A program made the translations under genes and the position numbers. From Loktanella sp. DSM 29012 (GTDB lineage: Bacteria > Pseudomonadota > Alphaproteobacteria > Rhodobacterales > Rhodobacteraceae): a stretch of DNA of 64,000 bases. This document shows, piece by piece, positions 33,744 through 42,823 of this stretch (position 1 is the first letter of the stretch; every line of letters begins with the position of its first letter). The notes beneath the pieces are model-generated. The model made no database searches. It was given only the letters and a program-made list of their open reading frames with translations, and was not told the origin of the DNA. Where the stretch lies: positions 248,001-312,000 of the forward strand of contig NZ_FOEJ01000005.1 of assembly GCF_900110705.1 (NCBI RefSeq), in the 5' to 3' direction.

Positions 33744-34886
33744 ATGAGTGTTTCCGACATTGACCGGCCCATCGCCGTCGTTCCCCCGCGTATCGGGCCA
33801 TTTCGACCACGACGCCTGATCGTCGCTCTCATCTTTCTTGCGCTGGCAGCGGCACCGGGTGATCTGGGCGCATTGACGCGCGAACTGATGACCGATGCCT
33901 TTGTGCAGGTGTCGGCCTTTGTCGCGGCAACGCTGATCATTTTCTACGGTGCCGAAAAACTGTTCAATTTCAACATCGGCGCAGCGCTTAAAAACGCGAA
34001 AGGCTGGCAGGTGCCGATGGCGGCGCTACTGGGGGCCACGCCGGGTTGCGGCGGTGCGGTTGTCGTCGTTGCGGCCTATTCGTCCGGCAATGTCGGGTTT
34101 GGCGCCGTCGTCGCCACGCTGACGGCCACGATGGGCGATGCCGCATTTCTGCTGATCGCGACGCGGCCCGATGCGGCCATGGTCGTGCTGCCGCTGTCAT
34201 TCGCGGTCGGTATCATCTCGGGCTGGGTGGTCGACCGCCTGCCCGCGATCTCGATGACGCCGCGCACGACGAACGCTGCCGACATGGTGCCCCGGATCGG
34301 TGCAACACGTACGCGCGACTGGTTGTTCGCGGCAATCGCACTGCCCGGACTGGTCATCGGCGTCAGTCAGTTGGCCGGTGTCGACGTGGCCGCAGTCTTT
34401 GATCCCGTGATGCCCATCGTGGGTGTCGGCGGCAGCATCCTGGGTCTGCTGATCTGGTCGACCTCCTCTTTGAAGGCGATGACCAACATCAATGACACGC
34501 CCGTCTCGCGCATGGCGGAGGAGACTGCGTTCATTTCGGTCTGGGTGATCGGCGCATACCTCGCCTACGATTATCTGGTGGCCTATGGTGGCTTTGATCT
34601 GGCGAGCTGGTTCCAATCCGTGGCCCCCCTGCTGCCACTGCTGGGCGTCCTCGTCGGCCTTGTGCCGGGATGTGGACCACAGGTGCTGGTGACGACACTC
34701 TATATCAACGGGTTGGTTCCGTTCGCCGCCCTGTTGGGGAATGCGATCAGCAATGACGGTGATGCGTTGTTTCCCGCGATTGCAATCGATCCGCGCGCTG
34801 CAGTCTGGGCGACGGTCTATTCCACCATACCCGCCCTGATCCTGGCCTACGGGTTCTATTGGCTGGCACCCGGTTTCATGAACTAG
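33744..34886 (+). CDS. mntX: putative manganese transporter MntX
   Basis: 380 residues with about ten hydrophobic helices. Two internally similar elements, GATPGCGGAVVVVAAYSSG (around 95) and GLVPGCGPQVLVTTLYINGL (around 310), suggest inverted-repeat topology as in the ArsP_2/MntX group. Members replace SitABCD or MntH in many marine Roseobacters and are proposed manganese importers. A Mur-like box directly upstream supports manganese control. Next downstream gene is a MerR regulator, 53 bp away, probably separate. Confidence 0.8.
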   Translation: MSVSDIDRPIAVVPPRIGPFRPRRLIVALIFLALAAAPGDLGALTRELMTDAFVQVSAFVAATLIIFYGAEKLFNFNIGAALKNAKGWQVPMAALLGATPGCGGAVVVVAAYSSGNVGFGAVVATLTATMGDAAFLLIATRPDAAMVVLPLSFAVGIISGWVVDRLPAISMTPRTTNAADMVPRIGATRTRDWLFAAIALPGLVIGVSQLAGVDVAAVFDPVMPIVGVGGSILGLLIWSTSSLKAMTNINDTPVSRMAEETAFISVWVIGAYLAYDYLVAYGGFDLASWFQSVAPLLPLLGVLVGLVPGCGPQVLVTTLYINGLVPFAALLGNAISNDGDALFPAIAIDPRAAVWATVYSTIPALILAYGFYWLAPGFMN

Positions 34887-34939
34887 GGCCGTTTGCCACC
34901 GCCCGCAGGCGTGTTAGATATGCGTCAAGGAGAGATCGC

Positions 34940-35308
34940 ATGTCTGACAAACGCCTGACGTTCAAGGAAATGTGCGCTGCGTTCGATGTGACGCCGCGCA
35001 CACTGCGGTATTATGAATATATCGAACTACTCAATCCCGACCGCGAAGGGCGATCCCGGTTTTACGGGCCGCGCGAACAGGCACGCATGACGCTGATCAT
35101 GCGTGGCAGGCGGTTCGGATTCGCGCTGGAGGACATTCGCCAGTGGCTGCTGATCTACGAACACGAAGGGACCGCGGCGCAGATGCGGGCCTGGGTCACA
35201 TTGGCTGATCAGCAGCTTCAGGAACTGGAAGTACAGCGCAAACAGCTGGAAGATACGGTCGCCGAATTGCGCCGTCTGCGGGATGAAACACGTGCGACGC
35301 TAGGCTGA
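34940..35308 (+). CDS. MerR family regulator 1 of beta-oxidation locus
   Basis: 122 residues from ATG 34940 (AAGGAGAG upstream). N-terminal MerR winged helix: [47 protein letters not shown], then a long C-terminal coiled coil (LADQQLQELEVQRKQLEDTV). No metal-binding cysteines, so a LiuR/fatty-acid-type MerR rather than a metal sensor. It is a paralogue of the next gene; the two precede an acyl-CoA dehydrogenase. Confidence 0.85.
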   Translation: MSDKRLTFKEMCAAFDVTPRTLRYYEYIELLNPDREGRSRFYGPREQARMTLIMRGRRFGFALEDIRQWLLIYEHEGTAAQMRAWVTLADQQLQELEVQRKQLEDTVAELRRLRDETRATLG

Positions 35309-35337
35309 TCCGGCCTGACCTTTCGTCATCCCCGATT

Positions 35338-35369
35338 TTGACGTCACGTTACGTTTACGTTTACGTCAA
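35338..35369. promoter_or_regulatory. candidate MerR operator with TTACGT repeats
   Basis: TTGACG (35338-35343, -35-like) is followed by TTACGTTTACGTTTACGTCA (35349-35368), three iterations of TTACGT. LiuR-type MerR regulators of acyl-CoA metabolism bind related TTTACGTTTACGT-type palindromes, as I recall. It lies between the two MerR genes, about 70 bp before the second. Confidence 0.55.
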
Positions 35370-35436
35370 CCCTCATTGTAAGCTTGGTCCAGAACGATGA
35401 TCTGACGTGCAGACGACAGACCGAAGGACCACGAAG

Positions 35437-35838
35437 ATGACTACCGAAACACTCAGCATTCGCGAGATGTGCGACGCGTTCGACGTGACACCTCGCACAT
35501 TGCGTTTCTACGAATCCAAGGAGCTGCTGTTCCCGCAGCGGATCGGACAGAAACGTCTGTTCACCCGGTCCGATCAGGCCCGGCTGAAACTGATCCTGCG
35601 CGGCAAGCGGTTCGGGTTCAGCCTGGAAGAAGTACGTCAGTTGCTGGACCTGTATCACATGGGCGACGGCCAGCTGACGCAGCTCAGCCGCACTCTGGAC
35701 CTCGCACAGCAGCACCTGGCGGACATGCAGCGCCAGCGCGCCGAACTGGACGAGGCGATTTCGGAACTGCGCGTTCAGATGGATTGGGCCACCGACAAGC
35801 TGGCCGAGATTTCAAAAGACAAGTCCGACGCGGCCTGA
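35437..35838 (+). CDS. MerR family regulator 2 of beta-oxidation locus
   Basis: 133 residues from ATG 35437 with AAGGA upstream. DNA-binding domain [46 protein letters not shown], clearly paralogous to the preceding gene, then a C-terminal coiled coil ([20 protein letters not shown]). Stop lies 31 bp before the acyl-CoA dehydrogenase ATG, so it is probably co-transcribed with it and autoregulated from the TTACGT operator. Confidence 0.87.
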   Translation: MTTETLSIREMCDAFDVTPRTLRFYESKELLFPQRIGQKRLFTRSDQARLKLILRGKRFGFSLEEVRQLLDLYHMGDGQLTQLSRTLDLAQQHLADMQRQRAELDEAISELRVQMDWATDKLAEISKDKSDAA

Positions 35839-35869
35839 ACCGCGCGACACCAGACGGAGGAGAGACCCG

Positions 35870-37645
35870 ATGACAACCTACACCACCCCGCACAAGGACC
35901 TGCAATTCGTCCTGCACAATCTGCTGAAAGTATCCGAACAGGATATCCCCGGCTTTGCCGACCTGGACCGTGATTTCACCGGGGCCGTGCTGGAAGAAGT
36001 CGGTAAGCTGTCCTCTGACGTGCTGCACCCGCTGAACGCGGTCGGCGACACCGAAGGCTGCACCCTGGAAAACGGGATCGTCCGCACACCCAAGGGTTTC
36101 AAGGAAGCCTTTGACCAGGTGCGCGAAGGCGGCTGGACCGCACTGGATGCCGAGGAACAATACGGCGGTCAGGGCCTGCCCTATGTCATGCATTCGGCCG
36201 TGAATGAGCCGATGGTCAGCGCCAACATGGCGTTCAACATGTACCAGGGCCTGACCCATGGTGCCTATTCCGCCATCCGCGTGCACGGGTCCGAACAGCA
36301 AAAAGACACCTACCTGCCGAAACTCGCATCCTGCGAATGGACCGGCACGATGAACCTGACCGAACCGCATTGCGGCACCGATCTGGGCCTGATGCGGACC
36401 AAGGCTGTCCCGCAAGAGGACGGCAGCTACAAGGTCACGGGCCAGAAGATCTTCATCTCGGCCGGCGATCACGACATGTCGGACAATATCATTCACCTCG
36501 TCTTGGCCAAAATCCCCGGCGGCCCAGATGGCATCAAGGGCGTCAGCCTGTTCATCGTGCCCAAGTTCATCGTCAAGGACGACGGCTCGCTGGGGGAACG
36601 CAACGGCGTCTCCGTCGGCAAGATTGAGGAAAAGATGGGCATCCACGGGAATTCCACCTGCGTGATGAACTATGACGAGGCGACGGGCTACCTGATCGGT
36701 GAAGAACACAAAGGCATGCGTGCCATGTTCGTCATGATGAACGAGGCGCGTCTGGGCGTCGGCCTGCAAGGCTACGCGCAGGCCGAAGTCGCGTATCAGA
36801 ACGCCGTGGCCTACGCCAACGACCGTCTGCAGGGACGCGACGTGACCGGTGCGAAAAACCCCGACGGCCCTGCCGACCCGCTGATCGTGCATCCCGATAT
36901 CCGCCGCAACCTGATGGATCAGAAGAGCTTTACCGAAGGTGCACGCGCCTTCACCATGTGGGGTGCCTACCTGATCGACCGCGCGCACAAGATGGATGAC
37001 GCACAGGCGGATGGTCTGATTTCGCTGATGACGCCGGTGCTCAAGGGGTTCCTGACCGACAAGGGGTTCGAATACGCGACCGCCGCACAGCAGGTCTACG
37101 GCGGCCACGGTTATATCGAGGAATGGGGGATGTCCCAGTTTGCCCGCGATGCCCGGATCGCCATGATCTACGAAGGTGCCAACGGCGTGCAGGCGCTGGA
37201 CCTCGTGGGCCGTAAGCTGGCCGTCGACGGCGGCAAGCACCTGATGGGCTTTTTCGAGATGATCAAATCGTTCATCAAGGAAAACGAAGGCAACGAGGCG
37301 CTGAAGGCCGATTTCCTTGACCCGCTGAAGGCTTCGAGCAAGGACATGCAGGCGGCCGCGATGTATTTCATGGGTGCGATGAAAAACCCAAACAACGCAC
37401 TCGCGGGCTCTTATGACTTCATGCACCTGATGGGTCATGTGTGCCTGGGCTACATGTGGGCACAGATGGGCAAAGCGGCGATGGAGGCCTTGGAAGCAGG
37501 CGAAAGCGATACCGCCTTCTATCAGACCAAGATCGCGACCGGGCGTTACTACATGGCGCGCCAGCTGCCTGCCACAGCGATGCACCTGGCCCGGATCAAC
37601 ACCGGGGCGGACACCGTCATGGCGCTGGAGGCCGCAAACTTCTGA
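35870..37645 (+). CDS. acyl-CoA dehydrogenase, long form (FadE/DmdC-like)
   Basis: 591 residues with N-terminal extension, FAD-binding core ([19 protein letters not shown] around 155) and C-terminal acyl-CoA dehydrogenase domain; catalytic Glu is in [19 protein letters not shown]. This long type includes fatty acyl-CoA dehydrogenases and DmdC, the methylmercaptopropionyl-CoA dehydrogenase of Roseobacters; [20 protein letters not shown] is typical of both. Position with thiolase and FadJ favours general fatty-acid oxidation. GGAGGAGAG precedes the ATG. Confidence 0.88.
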   Translation: MTTYTTPHKDLQFVLHNLLKVSEQDIPGFADLDRDFTGAVLEEVGKLSSDVLHPLNAVGDTEGCTLENGIVRTPKGFKEAFDQVREGGWTALDAEEQYGGQGLPYVMHSAVNEPMVSANMAFNMYQGLTHGAYSAIRVHGSEQQKDTYLPKLASCEWTGTMNLTEPHCGTDLGLMRTKAVPQEDGSYKVTGQKIFISAGDHDMSDNIIHLVLAKIPGGPDGIKGVSLFIVPKFIVKDDGSLGERNGVSVGKIEEKMGIHGNSTCVMNYDEATGYLIGEEHKGMRAMFVMMNEARLGVGLQGYAQAEVAYQNAVAYANDRLQGRDVTGAKNPDGPADPLIVHPDIRRNLMDQKSFTEGARAFTMWGAYLIDRAHKMDDAQADGLISLMTPVLKGFLTDKGFEYATAAQQVYGGHGYIEEWGMSQFARDARIAMIYEGANGVQALDLVGRKLAVDGGKHLMGFFEMIKSFIKENEGNEALKADFLDPLKASSKDMQAAAMYFMGAMKNPNNALAGSYDFMHLMGHVCLGYMWAQMGKAAMEALEAGESDTAFYQTKIATGRYYMARQLPATAMHLARINTGADTVMALEAANF

Positions 37646-37655
37646 TCGGGGTGGC

Positions 37656-37673
37656 GGCGGGACACGTCCCGCC
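37656..37673 (+). terminator. hairpin after acyl-CoA dehydrogenase
   Basis: GGCGGGAC pairs with GTCCCGCC around a two-base AC gap (37656-37673), just after the stop at 37645. No U tract follows, so it may be an intercistronic stabilising hairpin rather than a terminator. Confidence 0.4.
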
Positions 37674-37700
37674 CTACGCTGACCGCAAAGGAGACCCCCA

Positions 37701-37913
37701 ATGCCCAAACGCCTGCGCCTGACTCGCCGTTTCCCCGTGGCCATGACCGAAGACGGCTATCGCCGTCTGAAACGGTTCGCCAAGGAGGCGGGTCTGGACG
37801 AAGGCGAGGCGCTGTCATTCCTGTTCGAGAACTTTGACAGCATCCTCGACGACGACACGTTTGGGCATCGGTTGCGCCTGTTCAATGCTGAACTGGAAGC
37901 ACGCAAAAAGTGA
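37701..37913 (+). CDS. small RHH-like protein
   Basis: 70 residues with a strong AAAGGAGA site. RRFPVAMTEDGYRRLKRFA followed by LDEGEALSFLFENFDSI looks like a ribbon-helix-helix fold (short strand, then two helices), which suggests DNA binding. No partner toxin gene is adjacent, so it is not an obvious antitoxin. Between the acyl-CoA dehydrogenase and GST genes, it may belong to the beta-oxidation transcript. Not assigned to a named family. Confidence 0.65.
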   Translation: MPKRLRLTRRFPVAMTEDGYRRLKRFAKEAGLDEGEALSFLFENFDSILDDDTFGHRLRLFNAELEARKK

Positions 37914-37933
37914 CGTCAGTGCAGGTGGCAGAT

Positions 37934-37975
37934 GGAGGGGCCTCCGGCGGGAGTATTTGGGGCAAGATGATACGC
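37934..37975 (+). repeat. interspersed GGAGTATTTTTGG element, copy B
   Basis: GGAGGGGCCTCC-type hairpin then core GGGAGTATTTGGGGCAAGAT (37950-37969) and GATACG. Same orientation as copies A and D, opposite to copy C 130 bp away. Confidence 0.75.
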
Positions 37976-38100
37976 ATATCACCCTGCCCCGACGATGTGA
38001 CCCTTTGGGGACGCATCACCTTGCACGGTCATCGGCTCTCCAGCCTGTTCCGCGCCATCAGATGACGCGGGCGAGGTTAAGAAATAGTTGACGGCCTTTG

Positions 38101-38125
38101 GCATCATCTTGCCAAAAATACTCAG
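38101..38125 (-). repeat. interspersed GGAGTATTTTTGG element, copy C (inverted)
   Basis: The plus strand reads GCATCATCTTGCCAAAAATA then CTCAG, the reverse complement of the core found in copies A, B and D. It lacks the adjoining GC hairpin seen in A and D. It faces copy B across 125 bp of non-coding DNA before the GST gene. Confidence 0.75.
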
Positions 38126-38170
38126 ACACGACGCCAGCAAGGCGCGTGACACAAAACGGGAGGGCGACAC

Positions 38171-38803
38171 ATGACGATCAAGCTGCATTGCTTTGGCGAG
38201 AGCGGAAACGCCTACAAGGCGGCGCTGACGCTGACACTGGCCGAGGTGGAATGGGAGCCCGTCTTTGTCGATTTCTTCAAGGGCGGCAGTCGGACACCTG
38301 AATTTCGTGCGCTGAATGTCATGGGCGAAGTTCCCGTGATGGTCGACGGCGACATGGTGCTGACGCAATCGGCCGTGATTCAGGATTACATCACATCTAA
38401 GACCAGCAAGCTGGGCGCGAAATCTGCCGATCAGCGACGCGAGATCCTGCGCTGGATGTTTTTCGACAACCACAAGATCAGCGGCATCGCCGGACCGTTG
38501 CGGTTCAACATGAACTTTCTGCCTGCCGACAAGCGGAGCCAGGACGTCAACGACTATCTGCTGATGCGCCTGAACTCCGCACTCAAGGTGATGGACACCC
38601 ATCTGGACGGCCGCGACTGGCTGGCCAGCGATACCCTGACGATCGCTGATATCGCCTGTGCCGGATACCTCTACTACGAAGAGCCCTTTGGCTTTGACCG
38701 TACCGCATTTCCGAACGTGGATGCCTGGCTGGACCGGCTGGCGACCACGGACGGATGGAAACACCCCTATGATCTGATGCCGCGCGCGCTGGCTGCGGCC
38801 TGA
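38171..38803 (+). CDS. glutathione S-transferase family protein
   Basis: 210 residues. The thioredoxin-like N-terminal domain runs KLHCFGESGNAYKAALTLTL with the cis-Pro motif EVPVMVDGDMVLTQSAVI at about 51-68, then an all-helical C-terminal domain (DWLASDTLTIADIACAGYLY). Probably a detoxification or isomerase role; substrate unknown. The stop is 11 bp before the thiolase gene, so it likely belongs to the beta-oxidation operon. Confidence 0.88.
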   Translation: MTIKLHCFGESGNAYKAALTLTLAEVEWEPVFVDFFKGGSRTPEFRALNVMGEVPVMVDGDMVLTQSAVIQDYITSKTSKLGAKSADQRREILRWMFFDNHKISGIAGPLRFNMNFLPADKRSQDVNDYLLMRLNSALKVMDTHLDGRDWLASDTLTIADIACAGYLYYEEPFGFDRTAFPNVDAWLDRLATTDGWKHPYDLMPRALAAA

Positions 38804-38814
38804 AGGAGACGACG

Positions 38815-40026
38815 ATGAACGACGCTTATATCTATGACACCGTGCGCACGCCGCGGGGCAAGGGCCGCAAGGACGGCAGCCTGCACGAGGTGACCTCTGT
38901 CCGGCTGTCCGCCGGCGTTCTGAACGCACTGAAGGACCGCAACGGGTTGGAAGGACATGCCGTCGAGGACGTGATCTGGGGCAATGTCACGCAAGTGGGC
39001 GAACAGGGTGGCTGTCTGGCACGGACCGCCGTGCTGGCCTCTGACCTCGACCAGTCGATCCCAGGCCTTGCCATCAACCGGTTCTGTGCGTCCGGCATGG
39101 AGGCCGTGAACCTTGCCGCCAATCAGGTGCGTGGCGGGGCCGGTCAGGCTTATATCGCGGGCGGCGTGGAAATGATGGGGCGTGTAGCCATGGGCAGCGA
39201 CGGGGCCGCGATCGCGGTCGATCCGTCGGTGGCGATGAACACCTACTTTGTGCCGCAGGGCATTTCGGCAGATATCATCGCGACGGAATACGGGTTCAGC
39301 CGTGAAGACGCCGACGCGCTGGCGGTCGAATCCCAGCGTCGGGCCAAGGCGGCCTGGGACGATGGCCGGTTCGACAAATCCGTCGTGGCCGTGCGCGACA
39401 TCAATGGCGTGCCGATCTTGGAACACGATGAATACATGCGTCCGGGCACCGACATGCAGTCGCTGGGCGCACTGAAGGCGTCGTTCAAGGACATGGGTGA
39501 AACCATGCCCGGTTTCGACAAGGTGGCGCTGATGAAATACCCGCATCTGGAGCGGATCAACCACATCCACCACGCGGGCAATTCGTCCGGTATCGTGGAC
39601 GGTGCAGCGGGTGTTCTGATCGGATCCAAGGCATGGGGCGACGCAATGGGGCTGAAGCCGCGCGCGCGCATCCGGGCGACCGCCAAGATCGGCACCGATC
39701 CGACCATCATGCTGACCGGACCCGTGCCAGTCACCGAAAAGATCCTGGCCGACAGCGGCATGGCCATAGGCGACCTCGACCTGTTCGAAGTCAACGAAGC
39801 CTTTGCTTCTGTGGTTCTGCGGTTCATGCAACGCTTTGACGTGGACGCGGACAAGGTGAACGTGAACGGCGGGTCCATCGCGATGGGTCACCCGCTGGGT
39901 GCGACCGGTGCCATCATCATCGGCACCCTGCTGGACGAACTGGAACGGACAGGCAAGGGCACCGGTCTTGCGACACTGTGCATCGCCTCCGGGATGGGGG
40001 CCGCAACGATCATCGAACGCGTCTAG
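38815..40026 (+). CDS. fadA: acetyl-CoA C-acyltransferase (3-ketoacyl-CoA thiolase)
   Basis: 403 residues. Acylated Cys91 in [13 protein letters not shown], His in [10 protein letters not shown] and second catalytic Cys in [12 protein letters not shown] near the C-terminus. Catalyses the last step of beta-oxidation, releasing acetyl-CoA. AAGGAG precedes the ATG. Separated from fadJ by a small NTF2-like gene rather than directly adjacent. Confidence 0.93.
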   Translation: MNDAYIYDTVRTPRGKGRKDGSLHEVTSVRLSAGVLNALKDRNGLEGHAVEDVIWGNVTQVGEQGGCLARTAVLASDLDQSIPGLAINRFCASGMEAVNLAANQVRGGAGQAYIAGGVEMMGRVAMGSDGAAIAVDPSVAMNTYFVPQGISADIIATEYGFSREDADALAVESQRRAKAAWDDGRFDKSVVAVRDINGVPILEHDEYMRPGTDMQSLGALKASFKDMGETMPGFDKVALMKYPHLERINHIHHAGNSSGIVDGAAGVLIGSKAWGDAMGLKPRARIRATAKIGTDPTIMLTGPVPVTEKILADSGMAIGDLDLFEVNEAFASVVLRFMQRFDVDADKVNVNGGSIAMGHPLGATGAIIIGTLLDELERTGKGTGLATLCIASGMGAATIIERV

Positions 40027-40044
40027 AACAACGGGATTGCGATC

Positions 40045-40479
40045 ATGGACACGCGATTGTTTCAAGATTGGCTGGACCACGTGTCAGATTGCGTGGTTGC
40101 AGACGATTTCGAAGACTGGGCAGGCCATTTCGGCCTGCCGCTGTCCGTTGATTCCGACATCGGGCAATCCGTGATCGCGACCAACGACGCCTTGCACGAG
40201 AAATTCATGCGCTGGCGCCAGATGTTCGAGGCACATGCGGTCAATAACATGATCCGCACGGTCCGCGATGTCACACGGGCCGCAGGTGACACCATCGTCG
40301 GATATTACGACACGGATATCCTGCACGACGGCAAGCGGATGAAACCCCGCTTTTCGTCCCACATCACATTGAAATTGCAGGGCAACACCTGGCGCTGCGT
40401 CGCGGTTCGAACCGGGATGCAGGCGTCGGACAGGCACCTGTTTCACACACCCTCTGTGCAGGATCACGCGGCGCGATAG
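40045..40479 (+). CDS. NTF2/SnoaL-like small protein
   Basis: 144 residues. The pattern of an N-terminal helix (FQDWLDHVSDCVVADDFEDW), then HEKFMRWRQMFEAHAVNNMI and late beta strands (SSHITLKLQGNTWRCVAVRT) fits the cone-shaped NTF2-like superfamily. No catalytic residues can be named. It lies 18 bp after the thiolase gene and 37 bp before fadJ, so it is co-transcribed with beta-oxidation genes. Function unknown. Confidence 0.65.
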   Translation: MDTRLFQDWLDHVSDCVVADDFEDWAGHFGLPLSVDSDIGQSVIATNDALHEKFMRWRQMFEAHAVNNMIRTVRDVTRAAGDTIVGYYDTDILHDGKRMKPRFSSHITLKLQGNTWRCVAVRTGMQASDRHLFHTPSVQDHAAR

Positions 40480-40516
40480 CCCGCCTGACTGCCACCGACC
40501 TGAAGGATACGACCAC

Positions 40517-42715
40517 ATGACAGATTTCACCCTCGCCATCGACGACCAGGGCGTCGCCGTCATTACCTGGGACACCATCGGCAAATCGATGAACGTGATG
40601 AACCAGCAGGGGTTTGCGGACCTCGATGCGCTGGTGGCGCAGGCCCTGACCGACGACGCGGTCAAGGGGATCGTGATCACATCCGGCAAGGATGGATCCT
40701 TTGCCGGGGGCATGGACCTGAACATCATTGCGGCGATGCGTGACAGGAGTGACGACCCGGCCAAGGCGATCTTTGACGGCGTGATGGAGATGCACGGCGT
40801 GCTGCGCCGGATCGAACGTGCTGGCATGGACCCCAAGACCAACAAGGGTGGCAAGCCGATCGCAGCCGCCCTGCCCGGCACCGCACTGGGCATCGGTCTG
40901 GAAATCCCGCTGGCCTGTCACCGCATCTTTGCCGCCGATAACCCCAAGGCGAAAATCGGCCTGCCGGAAATCATGGTCGGGATTTTCCCTGGTGCGGGCG
41001 GCACCACACGTCTATCGCGCAAGCTGGGTGCCATGGGCGCGTCCCCGCTGCTGTTACAGGGCAAGTTGAACGATCCCACCGCCGCGATGAAGGCGGGTGT
41101 GATCGACGAGGTGGTTCCGGCAGAGGACCTGCTGACCAAGGCCAAGGAATGGGTCCTGTCAGAGCCGAACATCGTCAAACCCTGGGACGACAAGGGCTGG
41201 AAAATGCCCGGTGGCGCGCCCTATCACCCAGCAGGATTCATGACCTTTGTCGGTGCATCCGCGATGGTGAACGGCAACACCCAAGGCGTCTATCCTGCGG
41301 CAAAGGCGCTGTTGTCCGCCGTCTACGAGGGCGCGCTGGTGCCGTTCGATACAGCGCTGAAAATCGAGGCGCGCTGGTTCACCCATGTTCTGCTGAACCC
41401 GTCGTCGTCCGCGATGATCCGGTCGCTGTTCATCAACAAGGAAAAGCTGGAAAAGGGTGCCAACCGTCCTGATGTGGCGGATCAGCGTGTCCAAAAGGTC
41501 GGCGTGATCGGTGCGGGCATGATGGGTGCCGGCATCGCACTGGTTTCGGCCAAGGCAGGTATCGAGGTCGTGCTGATCGACAACAGCCAAGAGGCCGCCG
41601 ACAAGGGCAAATCCTACTCCGCCGATTACATGGACAAGGGCATCGCGCGCAAGAAGGCCACGCCCGAGAAGAAAGAGGCACTGCTGGGCCTGATCAACGC
41701 AACGACCGATTATGCGGCTCTGGAAGGCTGCGATCTGATCGTCGAGGCGGTGTTCGAGGACATGGGCGTCAAGGCCGAGGTCACCAAGAAGGTGCAGGCC
41801 GTTGTCGGCCCTGACTGCGTGTTCGCGACCAACACATCCACGCTGCCCATCACGGAACTGGCGCAGGCCGCCGAAAATGCCGAAGCCTTCATCGGCATCC
41901 ATTTTTTCAGCCCCGTGGACAAGATGAACCTGGTGGAGATCATCAAGGGCCAGAAAACCGGCGACGTGGCCGTGGCCAAGGCACTGGATTTCGTGCGCCA
42001 GATCCGCAAGACGCCCATCGTCGTGAACGACGCGCGGTTCTTTTATGCCAACCGCTGCATCATTCCCTACATCAACGAAGGCATCCGCATGGTGAAGGAA
42101 GGCGTGTCCCCTGCCCTGATCGAAAATGCGGCAAAGCTGGTCGGCATGCCGCTGGGCCCGCTGCAACTGGTGGATGAGACCAGCATCGACCTGGGCGTGA
42201 AAATCGCCAAGGCAACCAAGGCCGCGATGGGTGACGCATACCCTGACGGCGAGGTTGACGAGGTGCTGTTTTGGATGGCCGACGCTGGCCGCATGGGTCG
42301 CAAATCGAACGCAGGTTTCTATACCTACGACGACAAGGGCAAGCGCGAGGGCTTGTGGTCAGAACTGGGCGACAAATACCCGGTGGCGGCAGACCAGCCC
42401 GACCTGATTACCGTGCAGCATCGCCTGCTGTTCGCACAGGTGCTGGAGGCCGTGCGCGCACTGGAGGACGGCGTTCTGACCGACATCCGCGAAGGTGACG
42501 TCGGCGCGATCCTGGGCTGGGGCTTTGCGCCGTGGTCGGGCGGTCCGTTCAGCTGGCTGGACATCCTTGGCGCACCCTTTGCGGCCGAAACCTGCGACAT
42601 GCTGACGGAAACCTACGGCGACCGGTTCAAGACGCCGGATCTGCTGCGCGAATTGGCCGACCGGAACGGGACGTTCTACGCCCGCTTTGGCGAGGGGGTC
42701 GATACGGCCGCCTGA
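40517..42715 (+). CDS. fadJ: FadJ-type multifunctional beta-oxidation enzyme (enoyl-CoA hydratase / 3-hydroxyacyl-CoA dehydrogenase)
   Basis: 732 residues. The crotonase domain is N-terminal (GKDGSFAGGMDLN oxyanion region near 60, GLPEIMVGIFPGAGGTTRL near 150). The NAD-binding dehydrogenase domain begins at VGVIGAGMMGAGIALVSAKAG (about 329), with IHFFSPVDKMNLVEII and NRCIIPYINE further on. It performs two steps of beta-oxidation and pairs with the FadA thiolase. GAAGGA lies before the ATG. Confidence 0.93.
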   Translation: MTDFTLAIDDQGVAVITWDTIGKSMNVMNQQGFADLDALVAQALTDDAVKGIVITSGKDGSFAGGMDLNIIAAMRDRSDDPAKAIFDGVMEMHGVLRRIERAGMDPKTNKGGKPIAAALPGTALGIGLEIPLACHRIFAADNPKAKIGLPEIMVGIFPGAGGTTRLSRKLGAMGASPLLLQGKLNDPTAAMKAGVIDEVVPAEDLLTKAKEWVLSEPNIVKPWDDKGWKMPGGAPYHPAGFMTFVGASAMVNGNTQGVYPAAKALLSAVYEGALVPFDTALKIEARWFTHVLLNPSSSAMIRSLFINKEKLEKGANRPDVADQRVQKVGVIGAGMMGAGIALVSAKAGIEVVLIDNSQEAADKGKSYSADYMDKGIARKKATPEKKEALLGLINATTDYAALEGCDLIVEAVFEDMGVKAEVTKKVQAVVGPDCVFATNTSTLPITELAQAAENAEAFIGIHFFSPVDKMNLVEIIKGQKTGDVAVAKALDFVRQIRKTPIVVNDARFFYANRCIIPYINEGIRMVKEGVSPALIENAAKLVGMPLGPLQLVDETSIDLGVKIAKATKAAMGDAYPDGEVDEVLFWMADAGRMGRKSNAGFYTYDDKGKREGLWSELGDKYPVAADQPDLITVQHRLLFAQVLEAVRALEDGVLTDIREGDVGAILGWGFAPWSGGPFSWLDILGAPFAAETCDMLTETYGDRFKTPDLLRELADRNGTFYARFGEGVDTAA

Positions 42716-42722
42716 ACTGTGC

Positions 42723-42741
42723 CGGGGGGCTTTGCCCCCCG
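42723..42741 (+). terminator. GC-rich hairpin after fadJ
   Basis: CGGGGGGC-TTT-GCCCCCCG lies directly after the fadJ stop. A perfect 8-bp stem with a three-base loop but no U tract; a common shape for Rhodobacterales intergenic hairpins. Confidence 0.5.
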
Positions 42742-42823
42742 CCCTGTGTCAGATGATGCAATCGACAGCGCGCGCCACCGTGACCGGGGCGCGCGCTGTT
42801 TGCGTCTGGCGATGATGGCAGGG

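Noticed and set aside
35684-37744. 686-codon minus-strand open frame opposite the acyl-CoA dehydrogenase
   Set aside because: Shadow frame of an unambiguous enzyme gene, rich in His/Val/Arg as expected for antisense of GC-rich coding DNA.
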